Below, one piece after another: positions 51,937 to 62,183 of a stretch of 64,000 bases of DNA. The stretch is taken from positions 226,526 through 290,525 of the forward strand of contig NZ_BSEN01000013.1 of assembly GCF_027921845.1 (NCBI RefSeq), given 5' to 3'. The notes below the pieces were generated by a model. It was given only the letters and a program-made list of their open reading frames with translations. It was not told the origin of the DNA and did not search any database. Position 1 is the first letter of the stretch. Every line of letters starts with the position of its first letter. Position numbers and translations under genes: made by a program. Source of the stretch: Leifsonia poae. GTDB taxonomy: Bacteria > Actinomycetota > Actinomycetes > Actinomycetales > Microbacteriaceae.

Positions 51937-53388
51937 GTGGCTTCGTATCCGTTCGCAGCAGCGAACCCTCTCGCTCCGGAATGGCTCGCCGTTCCGAGCG
52001 ATCCCGACTCCCTCGCGCCCGGACTCTGGGCGCGCACCGTCACCCGTGACGACGGCGAGCTGACCGTCGGCGGGGTGCGCGCGACCGAACTCGCCGCCCG
52101 CTACGGAACCCCGATCTACGTCGTCGACGAGACGGATGCCCGCGAGCGCGCCTCGGAGGTGCGAGCCGCCTTCACCGATGCCTTCGAGCGGGTCGGGACG
52201 ACGGCCAAGGTCTACTACGCCGGCAAGGCGTTCCTCAGCGTGGAGGTCGCGCGCTGGATGGGCGACGCCGGCCTCAACATCGACGTGTGCAGCGGCGGGG
52301 AACTCGCGGTGGCGCTCGCCGCCGGCGTCGATCCCGCACGACTGGGCTTCCACGGGAACAACAAGTCGCTCGCCGAGATCGACCGGGCCGTGTCCGTGGG
52401 CGTCGGGGCCATCATCCTCGACAGCGTGCAGGAGATCGACAGGGTGGCCGACGCCGCTGCCAGGCACGGCCGCACCCAGCGGGTGCGTCTGCGGGTGAAC
52501 AGCGGTGTGCACGCGCACACCCACGCCTTCCTCGCCACCTCCCACGAGGATCAGAAGTTCGGCATCGGTCTCGCCGACGCCCCGGATGCCGTGGCGCGCA
52601 TCCGGTCGCACACCGGCCTCGAGTTCCTCGGCCTGCACTGCCACATCGGCTCCCAGATCTTCGGCGCCGACGGGTTCGCCGAGTCGGCGGCGCGGCTGCT
52701 CGCCGTGCATCGGCTGCTCCTCGACGGAGGCGACGTGCCCGAGCTGAACCTCGGCGGCGGCTTCGGCATCGCATACACCTCGGTCGACGACCCCTCGCCG
52801 ATCGGCGAGCTCGCCGACCGCATCGCGCAGACCGTGGCGGCGGGCTGCGCCGAGCTCGGCATCCCGGTGCCGGTCGTCGCGTTCGAGCCCGGCCGGTCGA
52901 TCATCGGCACCGCCGGACTCACGCTCTACACGGCCGGCACCATCAAAGACGTGCAGGTGTCGTATCAGGACGACGGCGAGACGGCCGTGCGCCGGTACGT
53001 CAGCGTCGACGGCGGGATGAGCGATAACGCGCGCCCCGCCCTCTACGACGCCGACTACTCGGTGCGCATCGCCAACCGGGTGAGCGTCGCGCCACCCGCG
53101 CTCGTGCGCATCGCGGGCAAGCACTGCGAGAGCGGCGACATCGTCGTCGACGCCGACTATCTGCCGGCGGACGTCGCCGTGGGCGACCTGCTCGCCGTTC
53201 CGGCCACCGGCGCCTACTGCTGGTCGCTCGCCAGCAACTACAACTACCTCGGACGTCCGGCCGTGATCGCGGTGCGCGACGGCGTCTCCCGCGTGATCGT
53301 GCGCGGCGAGACCGAGGCCGACCTACTCGCGCGGGACGCCGGCTACGACGCCGATGCCGCCGGCGCTCACAAGGGAGTCAGTGAATGA
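51937..53388 (+). CDS. lysA: diaminopimelate decarboxylase
   Basis: A 483-residue PLP enzyme of the alanine-racemase-like fold group. The PLP lysine is in VYYAGKAFLS, the phosphate site is NLGGGFGIAY, and the substrate-binding HCESGDIV (HxCESGD) Cys comes from the partner subunit. It makes lysine from meso-diaminopimelate in the last step of the pathway. The start is a GTG with GAGGTT upstream. The 142-base gap after the DUF2993 gene may hold a separate promoter. Its end overlaps hom by four bases (ATGA), linking lysine and threonine synthesis. Confidence 0.97.
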   Translation: MASYPFAAANPLAPEWLAVPSDPDSLAPGLWARTVTRDDGELTVGGVRATELAARYGTPIYVVDETDARERASEVRAAFTDAFERVGTTAKVYYAGKAFLSVEVARWMGDAGLNIDVCSGGELAVALAAGVDPARLGFHGNNKSLAEIDRAVSVGVGAIILDSVQEIDRVADAAARHGRTQRVRLRVNSGVHAHTHAFLATSHEDQKFGIGLADAPDAVARIRSHTGLEFLGLHCHIGSQIFGADGFAESAARLLAVHRLLLDGGDVPELNLGGGFGIAYTSVDDPSPIGELADRIAQTVAAGCAELGIPVPVVAFEPGRSIIGTAGLTLYTAGTIKDVQVSYQDDGETAVRRYVSVDGGMSDNARPALYDADYSVRIANRVSVAPPALVRIAGKHCESGDIVVDADYLPADVAVGDLLAVPATGAYCWSLASNYNYLGRPAVIAVRDGVSRVIVRGETEADLLARDAGYDADAAGAHKGVSE

Positions 53389-54758
53389 TCGAATACCGCA
53401 GTCTCCGTGTCGCGCTCCTCGGCGCCGGCTCCGTCGGCTCCCAGGTCGCCCGCCTGCTCCTCGAGCAGGGTGACGAGCTCGCCTCCCGCGTGGGAGCCGG
53501 CCTCGAGCTCGTCGGCATCGCCGTGCGCGACGTCGACGCCCAGCGCGACGTCGACCTGCCGCGCGAGCTCTTCACCACCGACGCCTCGTCGCTCATCCTC
53601 GGCGCCGACATCGTCATCGAGCTCATGGGCGGGATCGAGCCCGCTCGCGGCTATGTGCTCCAGGCGCTCAACTCGGGCGCGGATGTGATCACCGGCAACA
53701 AGGCGCTCCTCGCCACCCACGGTCCTGAGCTGTTCGAGGCCGCGGAGCAGGTCGGTGCGCAGCTCTACTACGAGGCGGCCGTCGGCGGCGCCATCCCGAT
53801 CATCCGGCCGCTGCGCGACAGCCTCGCCGGCGACCGGGTCAACCGCATCCTGGCGATCGTCAACGGAACCACCAACTTCGTGCTCGACCGGATGGACGTG
53901 CACGGGGAGACGTTGGCCGACGCCCTGGCGATCGCGACCGAGCGCGGCTACGCCGAGGCCGACCCGACCGCCGATATCGGCGGCTACGACGCCGCCCAGA
54001 AGGCCGCGATCCTCGCCAGCCTGGCCTTCCACACCACCGTGCCGCTCGAGTCCGTGTACCGCGAGGGCATCACCGGAGTCAGCAAGGTGCAGGTCGACGC
54101 CGCGCGCGAGAACGGCTCGGTCATCAAGCTCCTCGCGATCTGCGAGCGCCTGACCGACCCGGAGACCGGCGAAGAAGGGGTTTCCGCGCGCGTCTATCCG
54201 GCCCTGATCTCGCGCGAGCATCCGCTCGCCGCCGTGCACGGCGCCCACAACGCGGTGTTCGTGCAGGCGGCCGCCGCCGGCGACCTCATGTTCTACGGCG
54301 CGGGGGCGGGCGGGGTCGAGACGGCCTCCGCGGTCCTCGGCGACGTCGTCTCGGCCGCACGCCGTCACGTGGTCGGCGGCCCCGGCGTCGCGGAGTCGAC
54401 GCACGCCAAGCTGCCGGTGCTCGACATCGGCCGCGTCGTCACCCGCTACCAGATCACCCTCGAGGTCGCCGACCAGCCGGGAGTGCTCGCCACGGTCGCG
54501 CGCATCCTCAGCGACGGCGACGTCAGCGTCGAGACCGTCCAGCAGTCGATCCCGACGACCACCGGCGTCCTCACCGTGCCGTCGGCCGCCGTCATCTCCG
54601 GTAATGCGCCGGTTCACGGCCACGCCGCCCCCACCGCTACCCTGGTAATCGGCACGCACGAGGCCGAGGAGGCCGCACTCGCGGCCACCGTCGAGGCGCT
54701 GGCGGCGAGCGACGTCGTCACAGCAATCTCATCCGTACTCCGAGTCGAAGGATCGTAA
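53385..54758 (+). CDS. hom: homoserine dehydrogenase
   Basis: A 457-residue enzyme with the N-terminal NAD(P)-binding motif LLGAGSVGSQVARLL, the conserved ELMGGIEPARGYVLQALNSG, NKALLATHG, the catalytic domain (NGTTNFVLDRM, GYAEADPTADIGGYDAAQKAAILASLAF) and a C-terminal ACT domain (about 365-455, with ITLEVADQPGVLATVARILSDGDVSVETV) that usually mediates threonine feedback. It converts aspartate semialdehyde to homoserine. Overlaps lysA and thrC. Confidence 0.97.
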   Translation: MIEYRSLRVALLGAGSVGSQVARLLLEQGDELASRVGAGLELVGIAVRDVDAQRDVDLPRELFTTDASSLILGADIVIELMGGIEPARGYVLQALNSGADVITGNKALLATHGPELFEAAEQVGAQLYYEAAVGGAIPIIRPLRDSLAGDRVNRILAIVNGTTNFVLDRMDVHGETLADALAIATERGYAEADPTADIGGYDAAQKAAILASLAFHTTVPLESVYREGITGVSKVQVDAARENGSVIKLLAICERLTDPETGEEGVSARVYPALISREHPLAAVHGAHNAVFVQAAAAGDLMFYGAGAGGVETASAVLGDVVSAARRHVVGGPGVAESTHAKLPVLDIGRVVTRYQITLEVADQPGVLATVARILSDGDVSVETVQQSIPTTTGVLTVPSAAVISGNAPVHGHAAPTATLVIGTHEAEEAALAATVEALAASDVVTAISSVLRVEGS

Positions 54759-55873
54759 TGCCGGAAAAAGCGAACAGTCGTCAGTGGCGCGGTGTGCTGC
54801 GTGAATACGCAGACCGCCTGAACATCAGCGACGCCACTCCGATCGTGACGCTCGGCGAGGGCGGCACGCCGCTCCTGCCGGCTCCGGCGCTCTCCGCGCG
54901 CACCGGCGCCAACGTCTTCGTCAAGTTCGAGGGGATGAACCCCACCGGTTCGTTCAAGGACCGCGGCATGACCATGGCGATCTCCAAGGCCGTCGAGCAC
55001 GGCGCCAAGGCCGTCATCTGCGCGTCCACCGGCAACACCTCCGCTTCGGCCGCCGCCTACGCGACGCACGCGGGCATCCAGGCCGTCGTGCTCGTCCCGG
55101 AGGGCAAGATCGCCCTCGGCAAGCTCAGCCAGGCCATCGCGCACAACGCCCAGCTGCTGCAGGTGCAGGGCAACTTCGACGACTGCCTCGAGATCGCACG
55201 CGAGCTCGCCACCCACTACCCGGTGCACCTCGTCAACTCGGTGAACCCCGACCGCATCGAAGGCCAGAAGACCGCCGCGTTCGAGGTCGTCGAGGTCCTC
55301 GGCGACGCCCCGGACTTCCACATCGTCCCCGTGGGCAACGCCGGCAACTACACCGCGTATCACCGCGGCTACACCGAGGAGCTCCAGCGCGGCGAGGCCA
55401 CCCGGCTGCCGCGGATGTTCGGCTTCCAGGCAGCAGGCAGCGCCCCGATCGTGCTCGGTCACCCGGTCAAAGACCCCGAGACCGTCGCGTCGGCCATCCG
55501 CATCGGCAACCCCGCCTCGTGGGAGCTCGCCCTGAACGCCCGCGACGACAGCGACGGCTACTTCGGCGCCATCGACGATGCGGCCATCCTGGCGGCACAG
55601 CGCATCCTGTCGGCCGAGGTCGGCATCTTCGTGGAGCCCGCGTCGGCGATCAGCGTCGCCGGTCTACTGGAGCGTTCGGAAGCCGGCATCATCCCCGCCG
55701 GAGCCACCGTCGTGCTGACCGTCACCGGACACGGCCTCAAGGACCCGCAGTGGGCGCTGCGCACCGCGGACGGCTCCGATGTGCAGCCGACCGTCGTGCC
55801 GGTGGACACCCGGTCGATCGCCGACGTGCTCGGACTGGTTCCGAACCCCGAGACCGTCGAGGCCGGCGCGTGA
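54758..55873 (+). CDS. thrC: threonine synthase
   Basis: A 371-residue PLP enzyme. The PLP lysine is in MNPTGSFKDRGMT, the phosphate pocket is ASTGNTSASAAAYATHAG and the second part has VPVGNAGNYTAYHRGY. It converts O-phosphohomoserine to threonine. Length matches the short bacterial class. GAAGG lies before the ATG, which shares its A with the TAA of hom, so translation is coupled. Confidence 0.97.
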   Translation: MPEKANSRQWRGVLREYADRLNISDATPIVTLGEGGTPLLPAPALSARTGANVFVKFEGMNPTGSFKDRGMTMAISKAVEHGAKAVICASTGNTSASAAAYATHAGIQAVVLVPEGKIALGKLSQAIAHNAQLLQVQGNFDDCLEIARELATHYPVHLVNSVNPDRIEGQKTAAFEVVEVLGDAPDFHIVPVGNAGNYTAYHRGYTEELQRGEATRLPRMFGFQAAGSAPIVLGHPVKDPETVASAIRIGNPASWELALNARDDSDGYFGAIDDAAILAAQRILSAEVGIFVEPASAISVAGLLERSEAGIIPAGATVVLTVTGHGLKDPQWALRTADGSDVQPTVVPVDTRSIADVLGLVPNPETVEAGA

Positions 55874-56832
55874 CCTTCTCGACCGACGACCTGCGCGGAC
55901 GCGTGGTCACGGTCAAGGTCCCCGCCACGAGCGCCAACCTCGGGCCCGGTTTCGACACGCTCGGACTCGCCCTCGCGCTGTACGACGAGCTGCAGGTCTC
56001 GGTTCGCGACGAGCCCGGTGCGACCGTCGAGGTGATCGGCGTCGGCGCCGGGGAAGTGCCGACCGACGAGTCCAACCTCGTCGTGCGGGCGATCGCCCAC
56101 ACCTTCGAGGCCGTCGGGCATCCGCTGCCGGGGCTCGAGCTGGTCGCCCGCAACAACATCCCTCACGGGCGCGGCATGGGATCGTCGGGCGCCGCGATCG
56201 TGTCGGGCATCATGGCGGCCAAGGGCCTGCTCGACGGCATCGTGGAATTCGACGCGCAGCGACTCCTGGCCCTCGCCAACGACATGGAGGGGCACCCCGA
56301 CAACGTCGCGCCCGCTCTGTTCGGCGGCCTGACCATCGCCTGGGTCACTCCGGAAGGCCCCCGCTTCAAGAAGCTCATCGTGCACCGCGGCGTCTCACCG
56401 CTGGTGCTCGTGCCCGAGCACGTCATGTCGACCGCGCTCGCCAGAAGCCTGCAGCCGCAGTCCGTTCCGCACGAAGACGCCGTCTTCAACGTGTCGCGGT
56501 CGGCCCTGCTCGTCGCCGCTCTCATCCAGAGCCCCGAGCTGCTGCACGCCGCCACCGAGGACAAGCTCCACCAGAGCTACCGTGCCTCGGCGATGCCCGA
56601 GACGGATCGGCTGATCACCCTGCTGCGCGAGAACGGCTTCGCGGCCGTCGTCTCCGGGGCGGGGCCGTCGATCCTGGTGCTCTGCAGTGACCCGAGCCAG
56701 CGGCTCGCGGCCGCGGAGCTCGTCGCACAGAAGTCCGAGACGCGATGGCAGCCCCTGATGCTCGCCGTCGACTTCAAGGGCGCGACGGTGACGGCGACAG
56801 CCGAACGGCAGTCGGACACGCCCGCCGCTTAG
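55870..56832 (+). CDS. thrB: homoserine kinase
   Basis: A 320-residue GHMP kinase. The ATP loop is RNNIPHGRGMGSSGAAIVSG; the N-terminal VKVPATSANLGPGFDTLGLALALYD and the C-terminal VVSGAGPSILVL complete the three GHMP motifs. It phosphorylates homoserine for threonine synthase. The GTG start overlaps the thrC stop (GTGA). Order hom-thrC-thrB is the usual actinobacterial one. Confidence 0.96.
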   Translation: MTFSTDDLRGRVVTVKVPATSANLGPGFDTLGLALALYDELQVSVRDEPGATVEVIGVGAGEVPTDESNLVVRAIAHTFEAVGHPLPGLELVARNNIPHGRGMGSSGAAIVSGIMAAKGLLDGIVEFDAQRLLALANDMEGHPDNVAPALFGGLTIAWVTPEGPRFKKLIVHRGVSPLVLVPEHVMSTALARSLQPQSVPHEDAVFNVSRSALLVAALIQSPELLHAATEDKLHQSYRASAMPETDRLITLLRENGFAAVVSGAGPSILVLCSDPSQRLAAAELVAQKSETRWQPLMLAVDFKGATVTATAERQSDTPAA

Positions 56833-57090
56833 CGTCAAGTGCGTGCCATCAAAGGTGGTAAACTGTGCCTGCACCCGTAAGAACCGCGTCACGAGCGAAT
56901 CTGATCTTCGGGTGATTTCAGCAAACATGCCGTCACTCCTACCTGTGTACCCGAGTTCCTATCGGGGAGCGACATCGAGCGGATCAGAACGCATCGCGTC
57001 GACTCCATCGATCATCGCAGGTGGTTCATGTGACGAGCGCTCCATAAACGACTGCGAAAGTCGCACGTCGGGGGAAAGGAATCCTCTTCA
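56831..57090 (+). promoter_or_regulatory. rho promoter and long 5' leader
   Basis: The 258-base gap before rho has no convincing gene. Near its start, GTCAAG and, 18-19 bases later, TAAACT (56859-56864) with an upstream TG form a plausible vegetative promoter, leaving about 220 bases of untranslated leader. This is long for the window. Rho genes are often self-limited by termination in their leader, so the length is suggestive. GGGGGAAAGGAA precedes the GTG start. Confidence 0.5.
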
Positions 57091-59397
57091 GTGACTGATG
57101 TCAATCTCCACGCCGGGGGCGTGGACACCCGTGATCTGGCGTCCCTCAAAGTGGCCGAGCTTCAGGCTCTCGCCGCCGAGCTGGGTCTTCAGGGCGCCAA
57201 CAAACTTCGAAAGGGCGAACTCGTGCAGGCCATCTCGGCTGCACGTGCGGCCGACGGCGGCGATGTCGCCGCTGCCGGTGCCGGTGACTCCGTCGCCGAG
57301 CCGGTGACGGAGCATGCGACCGCCGCGTCGCAGATCCTCATCGAGCCGCTCATCGCCGAGCCCGCTTCGGCCGAGCCGCACGTCGGCGACGCCGTGCTGC
57401 CCGACGCTGCGCCGGCTCAGGATGCTGCGCCGGCTCAGGACGCCGCTCCGGCTCAGGACGCCGCGCCGGCTCAGGCCGACAGCGCCGCGCCCCGTCGCCG
57501 CGGCGGGCGTCGTGCCACCAGCGCCGACGCCGTCGGCGTGCCCGCGGCCACCCACGTCAACACCGGCAGCACCGGTGTCGACAGCCTCATCCCGGATGTG
57601 GATGCGCTGCTCGACTCCGCGCTCGCCTCCCGCGAGTCGGCCCAGTCGGGTCAGTCGGCACCGTCGCAGACCACCGAGTCCGCCGACGAGAAGCCGGCAG
57701 AGCAGGGCCAGCGCGGCGGTCGCCGTCGCGGCGGCCGCGGCCAGAACGCGCAGAACGCATCCGAGCAGGGCGGTCAGCAGGACGACGCGGGCGACAGCTC
57801 CGACGGTGCCGACGACTCCGGCGACGCACAGGGCGAGCAGAACGGCGAGGGCGGCGACCAGAACCAGCAGCCGCGCCAGGGCCGCAACCGCAACCGCAAC
57901 CGCAACAAGAACGCCGGCCAGAACGGTGAGCAGGGCCAGCCCCAGCAGAACCAGCAGAACCAGCAGGGCCAGCAGAACCAGAACCAGGGCCAGCAGAACC
58001 AGAACGACCGCGATCGTGACCGCGACCGCGACCGCGACCGTGACGATTCGGGTCGTGGCCAGAACGGTCAGAACCGCAACGGCCAGCAGAACCGCAACAA
58101 CGGTCCGCAGGCGGACGCCCAGGTCGACGGCTCCGGCCGTAGCCGTTATCGCGACCGCAAGCGTCGCGGCGGCGTCGGAAATGACGACCTCGACCCCGAG
58201 ATCTCCGATGACGACGTGCTGATCCCCGTCGCGGGCATCCTCGACGTGCTCGACAACTACGCCTTCGTGCGCACCTCGGGCTACCTGCCGGGTGCGAGCG
58301 ACGTGTACGTCTCGCTCGGCCAGGTCAAGAAGTACAACCTGCGCAAGGGCGACGCCGTCGTCGGCGCCATCCGCCAGCCGCGTGAGGGCGAGAACAACAG
58401 CCGGCAGAAGTACAACGCCATCGTCAAGGTCGACTCGGTCAACGGGCAGACCATCGAGGAGGCCGCCGGTCGTGTCGAGTTCGGCAAGCTCACCCCGCTC
58501 TACCCGCAGGAGCGCCTGCGGCTCGAGACCGAGTCCACCAAGATCACGCAGCGGATCATCGACCTCGTCGCCCCGATCGGCAAGGGACAGCGCGGTCTGA
58601 TCGTCGCGCCGCCCAAGGCCGGCAAGACGATCGTCATGCAGCAGATCGCCAACGCCATCACCACGAACAACCCCGAGGTGCACCTCATGGTCGTTCTGGT
58701 CGACGAGCGTCCCGAAGAGGTCACCGACATGCAGCGCACGGTGAAGGGTGAGGTCATCGCCTCCACCTTCGATCGTCCGGCAGAAGACCACACCACGGTC
58801 GCCGAGCTCGCCATCGAGCGTGCCAAGCGTCTCGTGGAGCTCGGTCACGACGTCGTCGTGCTGCTCGACTCGATCACCCGCCTGGGCCGTGCGTACAACC
58901 TGGCTGCTCCGGCATCCGGTCGCATCCTCTCCGGTGGTGTCGACGCCTCGGCGCTCTACCCGCCCAAGCGCTTCTTCGGCGCCGCCCGCAACATCGAGCA
59001 CGGCGGGTCGCTCACGATCCTCGCCTCGGCTCTCGTCGAGACCGGTTCCAAGATGGACGAGGTCATCTTCGAGGAGTTCAAGGGCACCGGCAACATGGAG
59101 CTCCGCCTGTCGCGCCAGCTGGCCGACAAGCGCATCTTCCCCGCGGTGGACGTCAACGCGTCCGGAACGCGTCGCGAAGAGATGCTCATGGGCGCCGACG
59201 AGGTCAAGATCACCTGGAAGCTGCGCCGCGCCCTCGCCGGGCTCGACCAGCAGCAGGCGCTCGAGATCGTGCTCGGCCGTCTCAAGGAGACCACGAGCAA
59301 CGTCGAGTTCCTCATGCAGGTGCAGAAGTCGATGCCCGCGCCGACCAACGGCCACGGCACCGCCCACTCGCACAGCAACGAGCACGACCACCGCTAG
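57091..59397 (+). CDS. rho: transcription termination factor Rho with long disordered insert
   Basis: A 768-residue Rho. The N-terminal SAP-like domain (about 10-55, LASLKVAELQALAAELGL) is followed by a ~300-residue low-complexity region: four PAQDAA repeats, then basic blocks (RRGGRRRGGRG), then many Gln/Asn (QQNQQNQQGQQNQ) and a run of Arg-Asp pairs. The RNA-binding cold-shock domain starts near 365 (VAGILDVLDNYAFVRTSGYLPG), and the motor has the P-loop GLIVAPPKAGKT, VVLVDERPEEVTD and the SGGVDASALYPPKRFFGAARN part. It ends RNA synthesis. Inserts of this kind are known in actinobacterial Rho and are thought to aid RNA binding on GC-rich RNA. Confidence 0.97.
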   Translation: MTDVNLHAGGVDTRDLASLKVAELQALAAELGLQGANKLRKGELVQAISAARAADGGDVAAAGAGDSVAEPVTEHATAASQILIEPLIAEPASAEPHVGDAVLPDAAPAQDAAPAQDAAPAQDAAPAQADSAAPRRRGGRRATSADAVGVPAATHVNTGSTGVDSLIPDVDALLDSALASRESAQSGQSAPSQTTESADEKPAEQGQRGGRRRGGRGQNAQNASEQGGQQDDAGDSSDGADDSGDAQGEQNGEGGDQNQQPRQGRNRNRNRNKNAGQNGEQGQPQQNQQNQQGQQNQNQGQQNQNDRDRDRDRDRDRDDSGRGQNGQNRNGQQNRNNGPQADAQVDGSGRSRYRDRKRRGGVGNDDLDPEISDDDVLIPVAGILDVLDNYAFVRTSGYLPGASDVYVSLGQVKKYNLRKGDAVVGAIRQPREGENNSRQKYNAIVKVDSVNGQTIEEAAGRVEFGKLTPLYPQERLRLETESTKITQRIIDLVAPIGKGQRGLIVAPPKAGKTIVMQQIANAITTNNPEVHLMVVLVDERPEEVTDMQRTVKGEVIASTFDRPAEDHTTVAELAIERAKRLVELGHDVVVLLDSITRLGRAYNLAAPASGRILSGGVDASALYPPKRFFGAARNIEHGGSLTILASALVETGSKMDEVIFEEFKGTGNMELRLSRQLADKRIFPAVDVNASGTRREEMLMGADEVKITWKLRRALAGLDQQQALEIVLGRLKETTSNVEFLMQVQKSMPAPTNGHGTAHSHSNEHDHR
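57403..57474 (+). repeat. four 18-bp tandem repeats coding for PAQDAA in rho
   Basis: Four units of 18 bases such as GACGCTGCGCCGGCTCAG follow one another without gaps, with only silent changes between them. They code for repeated DAAPAQ residues in the disordered part of Rho. Confidence 0.85.
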
Positions 59398-59405
59398 CGC
59401 GGACA

Positions 59406-59448
59406 GTGCCCGTCCACCCCGGTTCAGCCGGGGCGGGCGGGCACTTTT
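59406..59448 (+). terminator. factor-independent terminator after rho
   Basis: GTGCCCG pairs with CGGGCAC, with an inner CCCCGG/CCGGGG stem around TTCA, and TTTT follows at 59445. This is the clearest T-run terminator in the window and separates rho from prfA. Confidence 0.88.
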
Positions 59449-59502
59449 CCTTGCCCGGACGACGCAGAAGCCCGGATCACGTAGAAGCAGAGAGAAGACG
59501 CC

Positions 59503-60579
59503 ATGTTCGAATCGGTGAACGGCCTGATCGCCGAGCACGAGGACCTGCAGAACCAGCTCGCCGACCCGGAGCTGCACAGCGACCCCGTGCGGTCGAAGCG
59601 CGTCAACCGTCGCTATGCCGAGCTGAGCCGGATCGTCGCCTCGTACAACCAGTGGAAGCAGATCGACGACGATCTCGCCGCCGCGCGTGAGCTCGCTGCA
59701 GAGGACGAGGCCTTCGCCGAAGAGATCCCCGGTCTCGAGGCCAGCCTCGAGGAGTCCGGTGAGAAGCTGCGGCGTCTGCTCATCCCGCGCGACCCCAACG
59801 ACAGCCGCGACGTGATCATGGAGATCAAGATGGGGGAGGGGGGCGCCGAGTCCGCACTATTCGCCGCCGACCTGCTGCGCATGTACCTGCACTACGCCGA
59901 GTCGAAGCGCTGGAAGACCGAGATCCTCGAGCAGACCTCCAGCGACCTCGGCGGCATCAAAGACGTGCAGCTCGCAATCAAGGGCAACTCCTCGGATCCC
60001 GCGGAGGGCGTCTGGGCGCACCTCAAGTACGAGGGCGGCGTGCACCGCGTGCAGCGCGTTCCCGCCACCGAGTCGCAGGGTCGCATCCACACTTCCGCCG
60101 CCGGCGTGCTCGTCTTCCCCGAGGTCGACGAGCCCGAAGAGGTCGAGATCAACCAGAACGACCTCAAGATCGACGTCTACCGGTCGAGCGGTCCCGGCGG
60201 TCAGTCCGTGAACACCACCGACTCCGCCGTGCGCATCACGCACCTTCCGACCGGCATCGTCGTCGCCATGCAGAACGAGAAGAGCCAGTTGCAGAACCGC
60301 GAGGCCGGCATGCGCGTTCTGCGTGCCCGGGTGCTCGCGCGCCAGCAGGAGGAACTGGACGCCGAGGCCGCCGCCGTGCGCAAGAGCCAGATCCGCACCA
60401 TGGACCGCTCCGAGCGAATCCGCACGTACAACTTCCCCGAGAACCGGATCGCCGACCACCGCACCGGGTACAAGGCCTACAACCTCGACGCCGTCATGAA
60501 CGGGGCGCTCGAGCCCGTCATCGAGTCGTGCATCCTGGCCGACGAAGAGGCGCGCCTCGCCGACCTCGGCACCGAGTAG
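59503..60579 (+). CDS. prfA: peptide chain release factor 1
   Basis: A 358-residue class I release factor. The codon-reading tripeptide PAT ([18 protein letters not shown]) fits RF1, which reads UAA and UAG; the catalytic GGQ is in [20 protein letters not shown]. The Gln of GGQ is methylated by PrmC, encoded 1.7 kb downstream. The gene ends inside a small repeat that also carries the stop of the convergent cysE gene. In many actinobacteria rpmE lies between rho and prfA; it is absent here. Confidence 0.97.
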   Translation: MFESVNGLIAEHEDLQNQLADPELHSDPVRSKRVNRRYAELSRIVASYNQWKQIDDDLAAARELAAEDEAFAEEIPGLEASLEESGEKLRRLLIPRDPNDSRDVIMEIKMGEGGAESALFAADLLRMYLHYAESKRWKTEILEQTSSDLGGIKDVQLAIKGNSSDPAEGVWAHLKYEGGVHRVQRVPATESQGRIHTSAAGVLVFPEVDEPEEVEINQNDLKIDVYRSSGPGGQSVNTTDSAVRITHLPTGIVVAMQNEKSQLQNREAGMRVLRARVLARQQEELDAEAAAVRKSQIRTMDRSERIRTYNFPENRIADHRTGYKAYNLDAVMNGALEPVIESCILADEEARLADLGTE

Positions 60580-60598
60580 CTAGAAGCGGGTAGCTAGA
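60576..60598. repeat. short repeat with the stop codons of prfA and cysE
   Basis: GTAGCTAGA occurs at 60576-60584 and 60590-60598. TAGCTA is palindromic, so each copy has stop codons on both strands: the first copy ends prfA, the second ends cysE. Confidence 0.75.
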
Positions 60599-61166
60599 TG
60601 TAGATCGCGGGGTCGATCCACTCGTCGCCCGCGATCGCCTCATGCCCTGAGCGCGGACGCGCCCGTGCGGGCACGCCGGTCAGCACCGAGTCCGCCGGTG
60701 CGTCGTGCACTACCACCGCGTTCGCACCGATCACCGTGCGCGTCCCGATCGTGATCGCTCCGAGCACCTTCGCGCCCGCGCCGATCGTCACCCCGCTCTC
60801 GATCGTCGGATGCCGCTTGCCGTGCCCGCTGCCACGTCCGCCGAGCGTCACCCCGTGATAGAGCAGCACATCGTCGCCGACCCAGGCCGTCTCTCCGATC
60901 ACCACGCCCATCCCGTGATCGATGAAGAACCGGCGTCCGATCGTCGCGCCGGGGTGGATCTCGATGCCCGTCAGGAACCGGGTGAACTGGGAGAGGAAGC
61001 GGGCCGGCGTCTTGAGGCCGGCCCGCCACATCCGGTGTGCCACGCGGTACGACCACACGGCGTGCAGTCCCGAGTACGCCACAGAGACCTCGAAGGCGCT
61101 GCGCGCTGCCGGGTCGTGCTTGCGCGCATTCGCGATGTCTTCGCGCGTACGGGAGAAGAACGCCAT
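60594..61166 (-). CDS. cysE: serine O-acetyltransferase
   Basis: A 190-residue left-handed beta-helix acyltransferase of the short EpsC type. It shows the N-terminal helical part ([30 protein letters not shown]), then hexapeptide repeats with the active-site [18 protein letters not shown] and [17 protein letters not shown], where the cysteine feedback loop lies. It makes O-acetylserine for CysK. It starts 20 bases after cysK ends, so cysK-cysE form one leftward operon for cysteine synthesis, convergent with prfA. Confidence 0.96.
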   Translation of the reverse strand: MAFFSRTREDIANARKHDPAARSAFEVSVAYSGLHAVWSYRVAHRMWRAGLKTPARFLSQFTRFLTGIEIHPGATIGRRFFIDHGMGVVIGETAWVGDDVLLYHGVTLGGRGSGHGKRHPTIESGVTIGAGAKVLGAITIGTRTVIGANAVVVHDAPADSVLTGVPARARPRSGHEAIAGDEWIDPAIYI

Positions 61167-61186
61167 GTGGATCGTCGGTGCGAGCG

Positions 61187-62125
61187 TCAGTCGAGCAGGT
61201 CGGCCCAGAGGGGCGTCGAGATGTAACGCTCGCCCGTGTCGCAGATCACTGCGACGATCGTCTTGCCCGCATTCTCCGGACGCTTCGCCAACTCGAGCGC
61301 TGCCCAGACGATCGCGCCCGACGAGATGCCCGCGAGAATGCCCTCCTGGCTCGCGAGCTTCTTCGCCACCGCGATCGCGTCGTCGAACGACACGTCCACG
61401 ACCTCGTCGTAGACCGTGGTGTCGAGGATATCCGGAACGAAGTTGGCTCCGATGCCCTGGATCTTGTGCGGCCCCGGCTTTCCGCCGTTCAGGATGGGGG
61501 AGTCCAGCGGCTCGACCGCGACCACCTGGACGCCCGGCTTGCGCTCCTTGAGCACCTGACCGACACCCGTGATCGTTCCACCCGTTCCGACACCGGAGAC
61601 GAAGATATCGACACCGCCGTCGGTGTCGGTCCAGATCTCCTCGGCCGTCGTCGCGCGGTGGATGGCCGGGTTGGCCTCATTGGCGAACTGCTGCGCCCAG
61701 ATCGCGTTGTCGGTGCTCGCGACGATTTCCTTCGCCTTCTCGACCGCGCCGCGCATGCCCTCCGGGCCCGGCGTCAGCACGATCTCGGCGCCGAACGCGC
61801 GCAGGAGCACGCGGCGCTCCTTGCTCATCGTCTCCGGCATCGTGAGGATCACCTTGTATCCGCGGGCCGCGCCGACCATCGCCAGCGCGATGCCCGTGTT
61901 TCCGCTCGTGCCCTCGACGATCGTTCCGCCCGGACGCAGCGCGCCGGACTTCTCCGCAGCGTCGATGATCGCCACGCCGATCCGGTCTTTCACGCTGCCG
62001 GCGGGATTGTAGAACTCCAGCTTGCCGAGCACCGTCGCATCGACGCCCTCGGTGATGCGGTTCAGCTTGACGAGCGGCGTCTTTCCGACGGCTTCGGCGA
62101 TGTTGTCGTACACGTGACCTGTCAT
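61187..62125 (-). CDS. cysK: cysteine synthase A (O-acetylserine sulfhydrylase)
   Basis: A 312-residue PLP enzyme. The PLP lysine is in [12 protein letters not shown], the substrate loop is [15 protein letters not shown] and the phosphate site is [14 protein letters not shown]. Length and motifs fit CysK and not cystathionine beta-synthase. GAGGAAGAGG lies before the ATG. It starts the cysK-cysE operon; its 153-base upstream gap is shared with prmC and contains a LacI-like palindrome. Confidence 0.97.
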   Translation of the reverse strand: MTGHVYDNIAEAVGKTPLVKLNRITEGVDATVLGKLEFYNPAGSVKDRIGVAIIDAAEKSGALRPGGTIVEGTSGNTGIALAMVGAARGYKVILTMPETMSKERRVLLRAFGAEIVLTPGPEGMRGAVEKAKEIVASTDNAIWAQQFANEANPAIHRATTAEEIWTDTDGGVDIFVSGVGTGGTITGVGQVLKERKPGVQVVAVEPLDSPILNGGKPGPHKIQGIGANFVPDILDTTVYDEVVDVSFDDAIAVAKKLASQEGILAGISSGAIVWAALELAKRPENAGKTIVAVICDTGERYISTPLWADLLD

Positions 62126-62183
62126 GGCCTCTTCCTCGTGGATTCCAGGTGGTGCGGATAAAGGTGGCGGTGCAAGAAGACAG

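Noticed and set aside
57088..59577. Long minus-strand open frame opposite rho (829 codons), rich in Leu/Val
   Set aside because: It is the antisense of rho, whose domains are certain. The Val/Leu-rich product mirrors the Gln/Asn and Arg/Asp codons and has no domain or ribosome binding site.
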